From Streptomyces sp. LHD-70 (GTDB lineage: Bacteria > Actinomycetota > Actinomycetes > Streptomycetales > Streptomycetaceae), in assembly GCF_031157275.1 (NCBI RefSeq), contig NZ_JAVIFW010000009.1, positions 1 through 64,000 on the forward strand: DNA of 64,000 nt. Reading direction: 5' to 3'. The position numbers and the translations under genes are program-made. This document shows positions 8,261 to 16,039 of this stretch, in pieces; position 1 is the first letter of the stretch; each line of letters opens with the position of its first letter. Under the pieces are notes generated by a model. It ran no database searches. It saw only the letters and a list, made by a program, of their open reading frames with translations, and was not told the DNA's origin.

Positions 8261-8370
8261 CAGCGCCCCCGCCCTCCCAACTGCTGCTCACTGGGCTCGA
8301 GTTGTCGGACCCAGTGGTCGGCCTGCCCCACCACCCATTCCGCCTCATGCCAACCACCGGAAGGTCCCGC

Positions 8371-8982
8371 ATGGACACCACCGCCTCCACCCCGCCCGAC
8401 GCCAACCCGCCCAACAACCCACCCGAGCTCCGCATCGACGCCGCACTGCAACTGCTCGCGAGCCAGAACAGCGGCGGGAGCGACACTCCCGTGCCCGCGC
8501 TCCTGGCCATCCTTGAGCCCTCGACCGGAGCACTGGGAACCGACGAGCAACCCGCCAGCCCTCCGCCCGCCGTGCTGCAGGAGCGCATCGCCGACCACCT
8601 CGCCTCCTGCTGGCCTCGCCTGGCGCATGCCGACTTCTCGGCAGACCTGGCCAGTGACGCGATGAAGGTCGTCGCCCCAGTCATCGACCAACTGCAGCGG
8701 GCGTCGCGTTCATGGCGTCAGCGAGCCGTTGCGGCCCTCATCGAACGCGACGAGGCGCGAGACATCGCCGCCGCCCTGGAGCAGCTGAACGCCGAAGCCG
8801 TGCGCCTGCTGCGCGCAGGCGGGCACCGTGCCAGTGACGCCATCGCCGTGCTCGAAAGCGACGGCGCCAGCCCCGAGCCGCAGGCAGGCCGCAACACGGA
8901 AGCAACCGCTCCTGAGGCCGAGCACCAGAGCGCACAGACCCCGGAGCGTGGCCGCACCGTCGACGCCGCACAGGAGAGGTGA
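8371..8982 (+). CDS. Hypothetical phage protein, helical
   Basis: The 203-residue product starts at ATG 8371 after GGAAGG. A Pro/Asn-rich N-terminus is followed by helical stretches such as ALQLLASQNSGG and SWRQRAVAALIERDEARDIA, likely a coiled coil, and a Glu/Gln-rich tail. I recognise no family. It sits between the nuclease and an HTH gene, with only 2 bp before the next start, so it is probably translated as part of the same operon. Confidence 0.7.
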   Translation: MDTTASTPPDANPPNNPPELRIDAALQLLASQNSGGSDTPVPALLAILEPSTGALGTDEQPASPPPAVLQERIADHLASCWPRLAHADFSADLASDAMKVVAPVIDQLQRASRSWRQRAVAALIERDEARDIAAALEQLNAEAVRLLRAGGHRASDAIAVLESDGASPEPQAGRNTEATAPEAEHQSAQTPERGRTVDAAQER

Positions 8983-8984
8983 TC

Positions 8985-9308
8985 ATGCCCGCTGCCTACG
9001 TCTCGCGGCCGCTCACCACGGCTTCCCACACCGTCGCGGCTACCGACCCCACCCGGCAGGCCCGCCACATCCACGTCAGCACTACGGACACCGGAACCCC
9101 CGTCATCGACTTCTTGGCTGTCGAACGGGCCGTCAACGGCGATCGGCCGGTACCCGAGCTCAACCATGCCGAACGGCAGCTCGCCGCGCGTCTCATGACG
9201 GGCGAGGGATACGCCCTTGCGGCCATCGTCGGCCTTCTCGGTACCGAGCAGCGAACGGTCTCCCGCTGGCGTGCCGCGTGGAAGAGGGAACAGGGGGCCA
9301 GGGTTTGA
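8985..9308 (+). CDS. Small HTH protein
   Basis: The 107-residue product starts at ATG 8985 with GAGAGG upstream. A loose N-terminal half is followed by HAERQLAARLMTGEGYALAA and VGLLGTEQRTVSRWRAAWKR, a helix-turn-helix of the sigma-4/transposase-like type (turn at LLGTEQRTV). Its stop overlaps the TTG start of the next gene (TTGA), so the two are translationally coupled. It is probably a regulator or a DNA-binding partner of the next protein. Confidence 0.7.
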   Translation: MPAAYVSRPLTTASHTVAATDPTRQARHIHVSTTDTGTPVIDFLAVERAVNGDRPVPELNHAERQLAARLMTGEGYALAAIVGLLGTEQRTVSRWRAAWKREQGARV

Positions 9309-10147
9309 GTATCGAGGCTGTTGCATGGGCATTCCGGCAGAGCATCAGCAACCCCGGCGCGAAACTCGTCCTGCTGGCGTTGTGCGATTTCGCCGACGAG
9401 TCATGGTCCTGCTTTCCCGGCCACGAGACTCTCGCGACCAAGACCAGCCAAGGTGAGCGCACAGTTCGCCGGCATCTCAAGTGGCTGGAGCGGGAGGGCT
9501 TCATCGTGTCCAAAGCGCGGTTTGCCCACGGATTCCGTACCAGCAACCGCTACACGATCCAGAACGCTCGCCCCAGCACGCCTCCGCCCACCCCGGCAAA
9601 ACAGACGGCCAGTTCGGCCGGTGGCCAGGATGACCGGCGGCCAGACCAGGCACAGCAACCGGCCAATGTGGCCGGGGAACCGTCAGAGAACCACCAGCAG
9701 AAGAACCCCCAGCCCCAACCGCAGCCGCAGCCGCAGCCGCACCAGCCGCACCAGCCGCACCAGCCGCACCAGCCGCACCAGCCGCACCAGCCGCACCAGC
9801 CCGAGAGTGAACGCGAAGCCGCGGACCGACCAGCCGCCGACTGCCTCGCTCACCCTCACACCCCCGGCGCCAACTGTCGCGGCTGCGGCACCAACCCGCG
9901 CGCGCAGCGCAGGACAGCCGACGCCACCGCCGACCAAGAGGCCGCGGAACGCGAACGCCTGAGCACCCGACTCTGGCTGCAGGAGCAACGCGCACGCCGG
10001 GGAATGGTGGCGCAGCAGGAGCGTGACGGCATGCTCGCCAGAGCCCGTCAAGCAGCCCGCGATGCGCTACGACCGCCGCACGGAAACGGCCAGCCCGCCG
10101 AACTCAGCGACCATAGAGAGATATTGACGACAAATGATCAAGATTGA
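9305..10147 (+). CDS. HTH_36-type replication-initiator-like protein with His/Pro repeat
   Basis: The 280-residue product begins SIEAVAWAFRQSISNPGAKL, a signature opening of phage and plasmid proteins with an HTH_36 domain. The HTH follows: TLATKTSQGERTVRRHLKWL and LEREGFIVSKAR, ending in a wing (RTSNRYTI). A linker of PQ and then seven HQP triplets (9 bp each) follows. Next comes a Cys/His cluster (CLAHPHTPGANCRGC) that could bind zinc, and a charged helix. TTG 9305 overlaps the previous stop. Such proteins often act in replication initiation or control; the exact role here is not shown. Confidence 0.75.
   Translation: MSIEAVAWAFRQSISNPGAKLVLLALCDFADESWSCFPGHETLATKTSQGERTVRRHLKWLEREGFIVSKARFAHGFRTSNRYTIQNARPSTPPPTPAKQTASSAGGQDDRRPDQAQQPANVAGEPSENHQQKNPQPQPQPQPQPHQPHQPHQPHQPHQPHQPHQPESEREAADRPAADCLAHPHTPGANCRGCGTNPRAQRRTADATADQEAAERERLSTRLWLQEQRARRGMVAQQERDGMLARARQAARDALRPPHGNGQPAELSDHREILTTNDQD
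9718..9800 (+). repeat. In-frame minisatellite, CAGCCGCAC units
   Basis: CAGCCG units pass into about seven copies of a 9-bp unit that encode His-Gln-Pro. The tract stays in frame inside the HTH_36 gene, so length changes would only lengthen or shorten a linker. Confidence 0.9.
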
Positions 10148-10169
10148 TAAAGTTATATCAGCTTGATCA
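10124..10169 (+). promoter_or_regulatory. Promoter with flanking TGATCAAG dyad
   Basis: TTGACG (10,124-10,129) and TAAAGT (10,148-10,153) are 18 bp apart, and the -10 continues as TAAAGTTATAT, as at 5713. TGATCAAG (10,135-10,142) and CTTGATCA (10,162-10,169) are perfect inverted arms around the -10 element, a good operator candidate. The -35 lies inside the end of the HTH_36 gene. Confidence 0.7.
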
Positions 10170-10203
10170 AACAACACCCCCCGACCGACGAAGGTTGCAT
10201 CCC

Positions 10204-10476
10204 ATGTTCCAGCCCGTCACTCCGCACATGCAGCAAGAACTCGAAGCGAGCCTCACCCGCCAAGGCGTCAGCCCGGGGCAGTTCACGGAGGCTCAACTGC
10301 TGGCCAAGGACGCGAGCGAGCAAATGGCTGCGGCGTTCGGCGAGGCGGTCGGCCGCGAGGTCGCGCCTGCCGACTTCGTTCGCAACATCCTCGGCGTCGA
10401 GGGAGCCGGCCGGCTCTTGATCGCCGCCTTGCGCGAGGCCACCGGTCGTACCGACCTCTATCGCGACCTGCTCTGA
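10204..10476 (+). CDS. Hypothetical 90-residue protein, first gene after promoter 10,124
   Basis: ATG 10,204 is preceded by GAAGG. The product is helical (QELEASLTRQGVSPGQFTEA, then KDASEQMAAAFGEAVGREVA), mildly acidic, without cysteines or membrane segments. No family is recognised. As first gene after a probably regulated promoter, it could be an early regulatory protein. Confidence 0.6.
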   Translation: MFQPVTPHMQQELEASLTRQGVSPGQFTEAQLLAKDASEQMAAAFGEAVGREVAPADFVRNILGVEGAGRLLIAALREATGRTDLYRDLL

Positions 10477-10530
10477 CCCGCAGGCACATTCCTGTGACTT
10501 CGTCATACGTGGAGACACTTACACACCTTC

Positions 10531-10551
10531 CCTGACCCATATCGGGTCAGG
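10531..10551 (+). terminator. Hairpin between 10,476 and 10,576
   Basis: CCTGACCC (10,531-10,538) pairs with GGGTCAGG (10,544-10,551) around a 5-nt loop. It may terminate or attenuate the short transcript from the promoter at 10,124 before the downstream genes. Confidence 0.5.
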
Positions 10552-10575
10552 CAACCCAGAGTGCGAGGAACCCCG

Positions 10576-10878
10576 ATGGACATCACCAACATCGCCGCGA
10601 TAGTCCTCGCGGCCCGCATCGTCCACGCCCCCACCGAACACCACGTCGACGACGGCGACGGCGACGGCGACGCCACCGTCTACCGGCTGTCCCTGCACGG
10701 CCAGAACCCGGGCCAGACGGTCGACTTCATCCGCCGCGAAGGCCACCGGCGCTGGTGCCTGGAGGCCGTCACCGACGACCACGGCACCGCCCACCCGGCC
10801 CGCACCCTCGGCCGACGCCTCTCCGCGCGCCTCACCGAGCTGCACACCCGGACGGTCAACAGCCCCACAGCACCGTGA
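10576..10878 (+). CDS. Hypothetical 100-residue protein
   Basis: ATG 10,576 follows GTGCGAGGAACCCC, whose GAGG is the ribosome site. The product has an Asp/Gly run (DDGDGDGDATV) in its middle, then two beta-like stretches (YRLSLHGQNPGQTVDFIRRE and HRRWCLEAV), and ends with a helix. The family is unknown. It is followed 73 bp later by another unknown gene in the same direction. Confidence 0.55.
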   Translation: MDITNIAAIVLAARIVHAPTEHHVDDGDGDGDATVYRLSLHGQNPGQTVDFIRREGHRRWCLEAVTDDHGTAHPARTLGRRLSARLTELHTRTVNSPTAP

Positions 10879-10951
10879 CCCCGCCGCTCCCGCCGAAACC
10901 CCCACTGGAGGCGGGAGCGGCCCACCCGAAGCAACAGAGGAGAGAGAGAAC

Positions 10952-11650
10952 GTGGACCAGTTCACACGCGAGCAGTTGCTCTACGCGGAAGCCGCCCGAC
11001 ACGGCGTCAGCCCGACGCAGATCCACGAGGCCATCCGCCTCGTCGCACGGGCCGTACAGCACGACGTCGCCGTCCACCAGCAAGCCATGGGGCGAGCGCT
11101 GACTCCCGACGAGTGGCTGGACCGGCACTCACCGGACATCTTCCGCCTGATGTGCCGCCGAGCCGCCCAGGCCGTCGGACTCGACGCACACCAGGAGGAC
11201 CTGGTCTTCACCATCGTGGAAGCGGTCGTCCCCTTCGAGGACGACCCCCGGGACGACGACCGCCCATGGCAGTTCCAGGCCCGCCCGCTCACCCACCCCG
11301 CCGAGGCCAACTTCCCCGCGTACACGGTCGCCTACCAGGATCCCCGAACCTCGCCGGACTCCCGCCCGACTTCCGTGATCCGCTCCGGCGCACGCGTACG
11401 CATCGCACTCATCCGCGCCCTCCGAGCCCGGCTCGGGGCGGCATGCCTGGAGGAGATCACCGGAGCGGTGACCTTCACCTACGGCGGACTGCCCGGCGTT
11501 TTCATCGCCACCCCGATCCCCGACCCCGGCCACCCGCAGTGCTCCGGATGCGGGCAGTGGGACAGCGAACACGACCTGCCGGACGGCGACTCCTGCGCGC
11601 TGTTCCAGGGCTCGGACACGGGCACGGCACACGAAGCCGTGCCGGTCTAG
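10952..11650 (+). CDS. Hypothetical protein with C-terminal Zn-ribbon-like cluster
   Basis: The 232-residue product starts at GTG 10,952 after GAGAGAG. The N-terminal third is helical (FTREQLLYAEAARHGVSPTQ, then LTPDEWLDRHSPDIFRLM). The C-terminus has CSGCGQWDSEHDLPDGDSC, with CxxC, a His and a third Cys about 16 residues on, which could bind zinc. No family is recognised. It is followed by the stem-loop at 11,672. Confidence 0.65.
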   Translation: MDQFTREQLLYAEAARHGVSPTQIHEAIRLVARAVQHDVAVHQQAMGRALTPDEWLDRHSPDIFRLMCRRAAQAVGLDAHQEDLVFTIVEAVVPFEDDPRDDDRPWQFQARPLTHPAEANFPAYTVAYQDPRTSPDSRPTSVIRSGARVRIALIRALRARLGAACLEEITGAVTFTYGGLPGVFIATPIPDPGHPQCSGCGQWDSEHDLPDGDSCALFQGSDTGTAHEAVPV

Positions 11651-11671
11651 CCGCCTCCCGCACTGATCACC

Positions 11672-11710
11672 GTCCGGGGCCGCGCCGGTGCGAGCAGCCC
11701 GGCCCCGGAC
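11672..11710 (+). promoter_or_regulatory. Stem-loop 2 with TGCGAG loop
   Basis: GTCCGGGGCC (11,672-11,681) pairs with GGCCCCGGAC (11,701-11,710). The 19-nt loop carries GGTGCGAGC. CCACAAAG occurs about 50 bp downstream, just before the ribosome site of the PP2C gene. Confidence 0.65.
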
Positions 11711-11787
11711 GACCGCCCCCTCACCTGGCGCCCTCAACAACGCGCGCCACGCATCACCTTCCACAAAGAGAGAGCAGGAACTCACCC

Positions 11788-12513
11788 ATGCCCAGCCTGC
11801 CCAGCCACCAGTGGCTGACCGGCTCCGCCCAGAGCAAGGGCCGCAGAGACATCCAGGCCGACGCGTACGCCGTCAACCGTGACGACACCACGGGACGCAT
11901 CGCCGCAACCGTCACCGACGGGATCGGCGACACCAAGGACTCCGCCACCATCGCCCAACTCGCCGCCACGGCAGCGACCAAGGCCACCCTGCGCCACGAC
12001 CCCGGCCACGGCTGCCAGACAGCGCGCGTTCGCCGCGCCACCCACTACAACGACGCCGAACCCCGCGGCCTCGACGCCCAAGCGGACGCATCCATCGTCA
12101 CCGCGCTCCTCGCCACCGATCACAGTCGGCTGTGGATCTCCTGGGCCGGACTGTGCCGCGCCTACGTGATGTACGAGTCCGGCGCCCTGGAGCGAGCCAC
12201 CTTCGACCACTGCCTCCCCACACCCATGACCGAGGCAGCACAGCGCAGCGGATCTGCCACCACCGACGAACGGCAGGTCACGCGCACCGTCGGCCGCAAC
12301 GAATTCGTCACCACCCACCTGCCCGTACGGCAGGTCACCCGCCTCCTGCTGTGCACCGACGGCGTTCACCGGCACCTGGCCGACCGCGCCATCGCCACAG
12401 TCCTCCGCGACCCCAGCACCGACGCCACCGAGGCCGCCAACATCCTCGCCCGCGCCGGCGGCCTCACCGGCACCGACAACGCCACCGCCGTCGTCATCCA
12501 GCGCGCCACCTGA
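11788..12513 (+). CDS. PP2C/PPM-family protein phosphatase
   Basis: The 241-residue product carries PPM metal-binding motifs in order: DIQADAYAV (Asp21/Asp25), VTDGIGDTKDS (Asp44-Gly45), ADASIVTALLATDHS, LLLCTDGVHRHLA and GTDNATAVVI near the end. PPM enzymes dephosphorylate Ser/Thr. At 241 residues it is close to the minimal catalytic domain, with no extra sensor or membrane part. It is unusual in a phage-like early operon. It starts 21 bp before a tandem pair of unknown proteins, which may be its partners. No kinase is seen in the window's element part. Confidence 0.85.
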   Translation: MPSLPSHQWLTGSAQSKGRRDIQADAYAVNRDDTTGRIAATVTDGIGDTKDSATIAQLAATAATKATLRHDPGHGCQTARVRRATHYNDAEPRGLDAQADASIVTALLATDHSRLWISWAGLCRAYVMYESGALERATFDHCLPTPMTEAAQRSGSATTDERQVTRTVGRNEFVTTHLPVRQVTRLLLCTDGVHRHLADRAIATVLRDPSTDATEAANILARAGGLTGTDNATAVVIQRAT

Positions 12514-12533
12514 CAAGAACCAGGACAACAACC

Positions 12534-13322
12534 ATGAACAACCCGAACAACACACACGACGACATGAACGAGCCCGCACGCGACAACGAAGACCCCCTCG
12601 CCCAGCTCTCCCTCGCCTACGTACGGGCAGGGCGCGCCCTCCACCTCGCCTTCCTCGACGACATCGCCACCCGCATCCGCTCCGCCTGCCACCAGGACGC
12701 CCGCTACCTCGAGGTCACGATCGACCCAGAGACGGACGACGTCACACTGCACAGCATCTGGAGCGAACAGACAGACGGACTCGCCAACTACCGCCAGCTC
12801 TGCGACCTGGACGCCGACTCCGAGGACTGGACCGACGACCCACTGGCCCTGCACCAGCTGGTCCACGACCTGGAGAACTCCCTCGCGACGGGCTACCTCC
12901 AGACCTGGGGACTGGTCCGCCCCCACCCGAACTACGCCTATCCCCACCGCCGTTGGATCGTGCTCCCGCCAGCAGACCGCATCGACGCAATCGCCGAGCT
13001 GGTACGTGCCTACGTACCGAACGCCGAAGGGCTGGTCTGCAGCTTCCGCTGGGCCGGACACGCGATCGGCGTATGCCTGATCGCCGTCATCGACACAGAC
13101 GGGCAGACCACCGGCATCCCCTGCGGCAAGTGCACCCGCGACGCCGAAGACCCCTGGCCCCTCCGCACCAGCCACACACTCGCCCACCTCCTCGCCCAGG
13201 TGCACGCCCTCCCCCACCTGAGCGACGGGAACCTGCTCCCCTTCGGAGGCCCGACCTGCGACGACGAAGTCGCACCGAGGCTGCTCCCCCTGCCGTCCGC
13301 CAACCCCACCTCCGCGCCGTGA
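12534..13322 (+). CDS. Unknown protein, first of two tandem paralogues
   Basis: The 262-residue product starts at ATG 12,534, 20 bp after the phosphatase. It is acidic. A block near its centre, RRWIVLPPADRIDAIAELVR, is matched in the next gene by a similar LPPADR...LAELVR block, and both end with a QVHALPHL or QMQALPHL motif. A CGKC motif (GIPCGKCTRDAEDPWPL) could bind metal. It overlaps the next gene by 4 bp (GTGA). No family is recognised. Confidence 0.7.
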   Translation: MNNPNNTHDDMNEPARDNEDPLAQLSLAYVRAGRALHLAFLDDIATRIRSACHQDARYLEVTIDPETDDVTLHSIWSEQTDGLANYRQLCDLDADSEDWTDDPLALHQLVHDLENSLATGYLQTWGLVRPHPNYAYPHRRWIVLPPADRIDAIAELVRAYVPNAEGLVCSFRWAGHAIGVCLIAVIDTDGQTTGIPCGKCTRDAEDPWPLRTSHTLAHLLAQVHALPHLSDGNLLPFGGPTCDDEVAPRLLPLPSANPTSAP

Positions 13323-14095
13323 ACGCGCCCAGCTCCAAGAGCTCCCGGACCACGCCAGCCACCCATCAGCCCTCGACCGAAGTCACCGAGGTCACCGAGG
13401 TCACCGACGCCCTCCGGCACCGCAACACGGCCGCGCGCGCCGTCAACGAGGCACTGGCCAGGTACGAGATCAGCGTCCTCGACCACATCGCCGCCCGCGT
13501 CCGCAACGCCTTCCCCACGGCCACCCACCTGACCTTCGCCCACTACGCACGTGCACGAGAAGCAGACCTACAGTCGCTCTCGAGCACCGAACCCGACGGC
13601 ACCGAGGTGCGCATCCCTGACGAAGTCGCGCAGGAAGCACTCGACTTGGGCGAGATCACCGACGACCTGACAGACGCGCTCACCGGCCTGACATCCGCAG
13701 CATGGAGCGCGGTACGCCCCGAGCCGGACGCGGACGGCCTGTGGGTGCTCGACCTGCCTCCCGCAGACCGTGCGTCGAAACTCGCCGAACTCGTCCGTAC
13801 GCACCACCCGGACGCCGCCCTGCTCACCGTCGACTTCTCGGCCGACCCCTGCCGCGTCCAGGCCATCACCCATGCAGAGACCGCGGACGCGGTCGGAAGC
13901 CTCGGCAAACCCCTCGCGGTCGACGACCAGCACCCGCTATGGCCACCCGAGACCGAACGGCAGATCAGCGCCCTCGCCACCCAGATGCAAGCCCTACCTC
14001 ACCTGAGGGCACAGCACCTGTTCCGCACGGGCGGGCCGGACGACCACACCGCGCTCCTCCTACTCCCCATGGACGACACAAAAGGATTGTCATGA
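13319..14095 (+). CDS. Unknown protein, second of two tandem paralogues
   Basis: The 258-residue product starts at GTG 13,319, overlapping the previous stop. The N-terminus has a TEV triplet run (TEVTEVTEVTD). It shares the order of blocks with the preceding protein: an N-terminal helix with LDHIAARVRNAFPTATHLTF, an acidic middle, LDLPPADRASKLAELVRTHH and QMQALPHLRAQHLFRTGGPD. It lacks the CGKC motif. The next gene overlaps by 4 bp (ATGA). Confidence 0.7.
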   Translation: MNAPSSKSSRTTPATHQPSTEVTEVTEVTDALRHRNTAARAVNEALARYEISVLDHIAARVRNAFPTATHLTFAHYARAREADLQSLSSTEPDGTEVRIPDEVAQEALDLGEITDDLTDALTGLTSAAWSAVRPEPDADGLWVLDLPPADRASKLAELVRTHHPDAALLTVDFSADPCRVQAITHAETADAVGSLGKPLAVDDQHPLWPPETERQISALATQMQALPHLRAQHLFRTGGPDDHTALLLLPMDDTKGLS

Positions 14096-14637
14096 CCCTG
14101 ACCGTCCAGCCCACCGCAGCCCCGCCGATCCCCGCCCAGCACGCACAAGCCCTCTCAGCCACCGCGCTGAGGACCTGGCCCACCATGATCGGTCTCACCA
14201 TCGAACACGTAACGCACCACGAGCAGGGACCCCAGGGCTCCGTCACCCTGGCCGTCGTCCGCACGACCGCGCCCGCGCCCAGCGAGTTCCTCATCCGATG
14301 CGACGGCTACGGCCACGTCACCCGCGGCTGCGAACACCCCCACCCCGACGGCGCCCTGTGCTGGAGACCCTCGGCCTCGCACCTCTCCCTGCGCGACCCG
14401 GGCCTGTGCGCCCAGCATCTGCCCGCGCTCTCCCCAGGCCACTGGATCCGCCACCCCGATCAGCCCGCCTACGGACGCGTCACCTCCGTGGACCCCGAAC
14501 AAGGCACCGTCACCGCCGACTTCGGCCGCGGAGAGGTCGTTCTCGTCGCAGTCCGCGTGCCCCGCGTACCACCACACATCGCCGACGAACTCGACCACGG
14601 CCCCCTCAGCAGATCCGCCACCCTCCTCGCCGAGTAG
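14092..14637 (+). CDS. Cys/His-rich unknown protein
   Basis: ATG 14,092 overlaps the upstream stop. The 181-residue product has a Cys/His cluster: RCDGYGHVTRGCEHPHPDGA, then LCWRPSAS and GLCAQHLPAL, suggesting one or two zinc sites. A C-terminal beta-rich part (YGRVTSVDPEQGTVTADFGR) looks like a small SH3-like barrel. No family is recognised. Tight coupling to the paralogue pair suggests they act together. Confidence 0.65.
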   Translation: MTLTVQPTAAPPIPAQHAQALSATALRTWPTMIGLTIEHVTHHEQGPQGSVTLAVVRTTAPAPSEFLIRCDGYGHVTRGCEHPHPDGALCWRPSASHLSLRDPGLCAQHLPALSPGHWIRHPDQPAYGRVTSVDPEQGTVTADFGRGEVVLVAVRVPRVPPHIADELDHGPLSRSATLLAE

Positions 14638-14677
14638 CCCCCAGCAGCAGCTCAAGCAGAGAAAGGAGAACCGACCG

Positions 14678-15067
14678 ATGACCGCCACCAACGGAAACAC
14701 CCTGATCACCATCACCTTCAACCGCCCCGTCGAGGCAGGCGAACTACGCCCCGGCGACACGTTCAGCCTCGACACCGCACCCCGGACACCTCTCGTCGTG
14801 CGATGGGTCGAGAACCTCGAAGTCGCCCCCGACGTACAACTCGTGGCCATCGCGCTACCCGGCGCCGGACCCCGTCTGCACCTGCCCCGGCGGACGACCG
14901 TACGGATGCACCGCATGGTCCGCACCATCACCATGAAGTGCCTGCTGTGCGAGGCCCCGGAGACCCTCGACATCGACCTGCCCGTAGACGGCGAACCGCT
15001 CAGCCTCGTCTGCCAGCGCCACGTCCCACCCGACCTGGCCGAGGGCGAGGGCGAGGTGGACGAGTGA
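14678..15067 (+). CDS. Small protein with treble-clef-like Zn motif
   Basis: The 129-residue product starts at ATG 14,678 after AAAGGAG. The first part is beta-rich (ITITFNRPVEAGELRPGDTF). The end has MKCLLCEAPETLDIDLP and SLVCQRHVPPDL, giving CxxC...CxxH, a plausible zinc site. The last residues are acidic. Its stop overlaps the next ATG (TGATGA context). No family is recognised. Confidence 0.65.
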   Translation: MTATNGNTLITITFNRPVEAGELRPGDTFSLDTAPRTPLVVRWVENLEVAPDVQLVAIALPGAGPRLHLPRRTTVRMHRMVRTITMKCLLCEAPETLDIDLPVDGEPLSLVCQRHVPPDLAEGEGEVDE

Positions 15068-15462
15068 TGACCCTCACCTACCTCAGCGCCGTCCAACTCC
15101 TGCGCCAAGCCGACGAAGACAGGGCACGCGCGCTCTACGCGGACGTGATCGCGGCCCTAGAAGAACACTGCACCGACGTAGGCGTGGACTGGTGCGGCAA
15201 CGAGCTGAGCATCACCGTCCAACTCACCGGCGACGGAGAGCAGTACGTCGCCATCGCAGGCCGCTACGCACTCCCCTGGCACGACGACCGCTCCGAGCTC
15301 GGCGGCTGGTGCGCCGTCCACATCGACAACACCTACGGCACGTCGAAGGTCATCTACGACACGACGACACCCGAAGGCGACCCGCCCGGCGACCTCGCCC
15401 TGACTCAACTGGCCGAAGAGGTCGGCTCCTACGTGACCGGCTGGAAGGCCGAGCACGCCTAA
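15067..15462 (+). CDS. Unknown small protein, last gene of the early operon
   Basis: The 131-residue product starts at ATG 15,067, sharing one base with the upstream stop. It has an N-terminal helix (AVQLLRQADEDRARALYADV) and a beta-rich middle (LSITVQLTGDGEQYVAIAGR, then GGWCAVHIDNTYGTSKVIYD), ending with a helix. No family is recognised. Stem-loop 3 follows 15 bp later. Confidence 0.65.
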   Translation: MTLTYLSAVQLLRQADEDRARALYADVIAALEEHCTDVGVDWCGNELSITVQLTGDGEQYVAIAGRYALPWHDDRSELGGWCAVHIDNTYGTSKVIYDTTTPEGDPPGDLALTQLAEEVGSYVTGWKAEHA

Positions 15463-15477
15463 CCAAACCCCATGACT

Positions 15478-15515
15478 CCCCGGGGCCGCACAGATGCGAG
15501 CGGTCGGCCCCGGGG
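15478..15515 (+). promoter_or_regulatory. Stem-loop 3 with TGCGAG loop
   Basis: CCCCGGGGCCG (15,478-15,488) pairs with CGGCCCCGGGG (15,505-15,515). The 16-nt loop carries GATGCGAGC. CCACAAAGCGAAAG begins at 15,528, where a ribosome site would be, but the following gene is replaced by transposase sequence. Confidence 0.65.
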
Positions 15516-15545
15516 CTCCCACCCATGCCACAAAGCGAAAGATCC

Positions 15546-16031
15546 GTGGACGCGCCAGCCGCCGCCCTTCTGGGATCCGGCCGACCTTTTTCACGTCGAT
15601 GTGGACCATGTGGCCGGGACGGCGGGCGACGATCTTCCGCGGGTGCCGGTTCGATTGGCCGTTGGGGTCGATGAACAGGCGCCGGTTCAGTCCGAGGGCA
15701 AGCAGATGCCGCGAGACGGTGCGGCGACTGAGCGAGATTCCTTCAGTCTGAAGTTCGAACGCGATCCGGGACGCTGACCACTTTTCGACGCGACGGAGTG
15801 CCTCGATCTTGGCCACGATGTCCGCGTTGGTCGCGGTCGGCTGGCGTTGGGGTGCTGAGGAACCCTCGAGCAGACCGAGTTCACCATAGCGACGGTAGCG
15901 GTTGACCCATTTCGACGCGCACGCGCGGGAGATGCCTCTCGGCCACCACGTGAGCGATCGGGCGGTTCCGGCAGCGTTGTGCGAGGCGCAGTCGCCCCCT
16001 CTGGGGACAGCGGTGCGTTGCGGTGAGTCAC
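15546..16031 (-). pseudogene. IS481-family transposase fragment with frameshifts
   Basis: Read leftward, it begins VTHRNAPLSPEG, then shifts frame through a segment reading RPIAHVVAERHL. It shifts again into GISRACASKWVNRYRRYGEL, then ALRRVEKWSASRIAFELQTE and RRPGHMVHIDVKKVGRIP, the well-known N-terminal half of Streptomyces IS481 transposases. A last one-base shift follows before it stops at the element's own leader sequence. The DDE catalytic domain and both terminal repeats are missing, so it cannot be active. Its left edge replaces the gene that should follow stem-loop 3. Confidence 0.9.
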
Positions 16032-16039
16032 AGGCATTC

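Noticed and set aside
9718..9800. Short direct repeats that could be taken for a CRISPR array.
   Set aside because: The units are 9 bp, contiguous and in frame with a protein; there are no spacers. No CRISPR array or cas gene is seen anywhere in the window.
15546..15600. A gene start GTGGACGCGCCAG after stem-loop 3.
   Set aside because: These bases are the reverse complement of the IS481 transposase fragment, not the missing phage gene.
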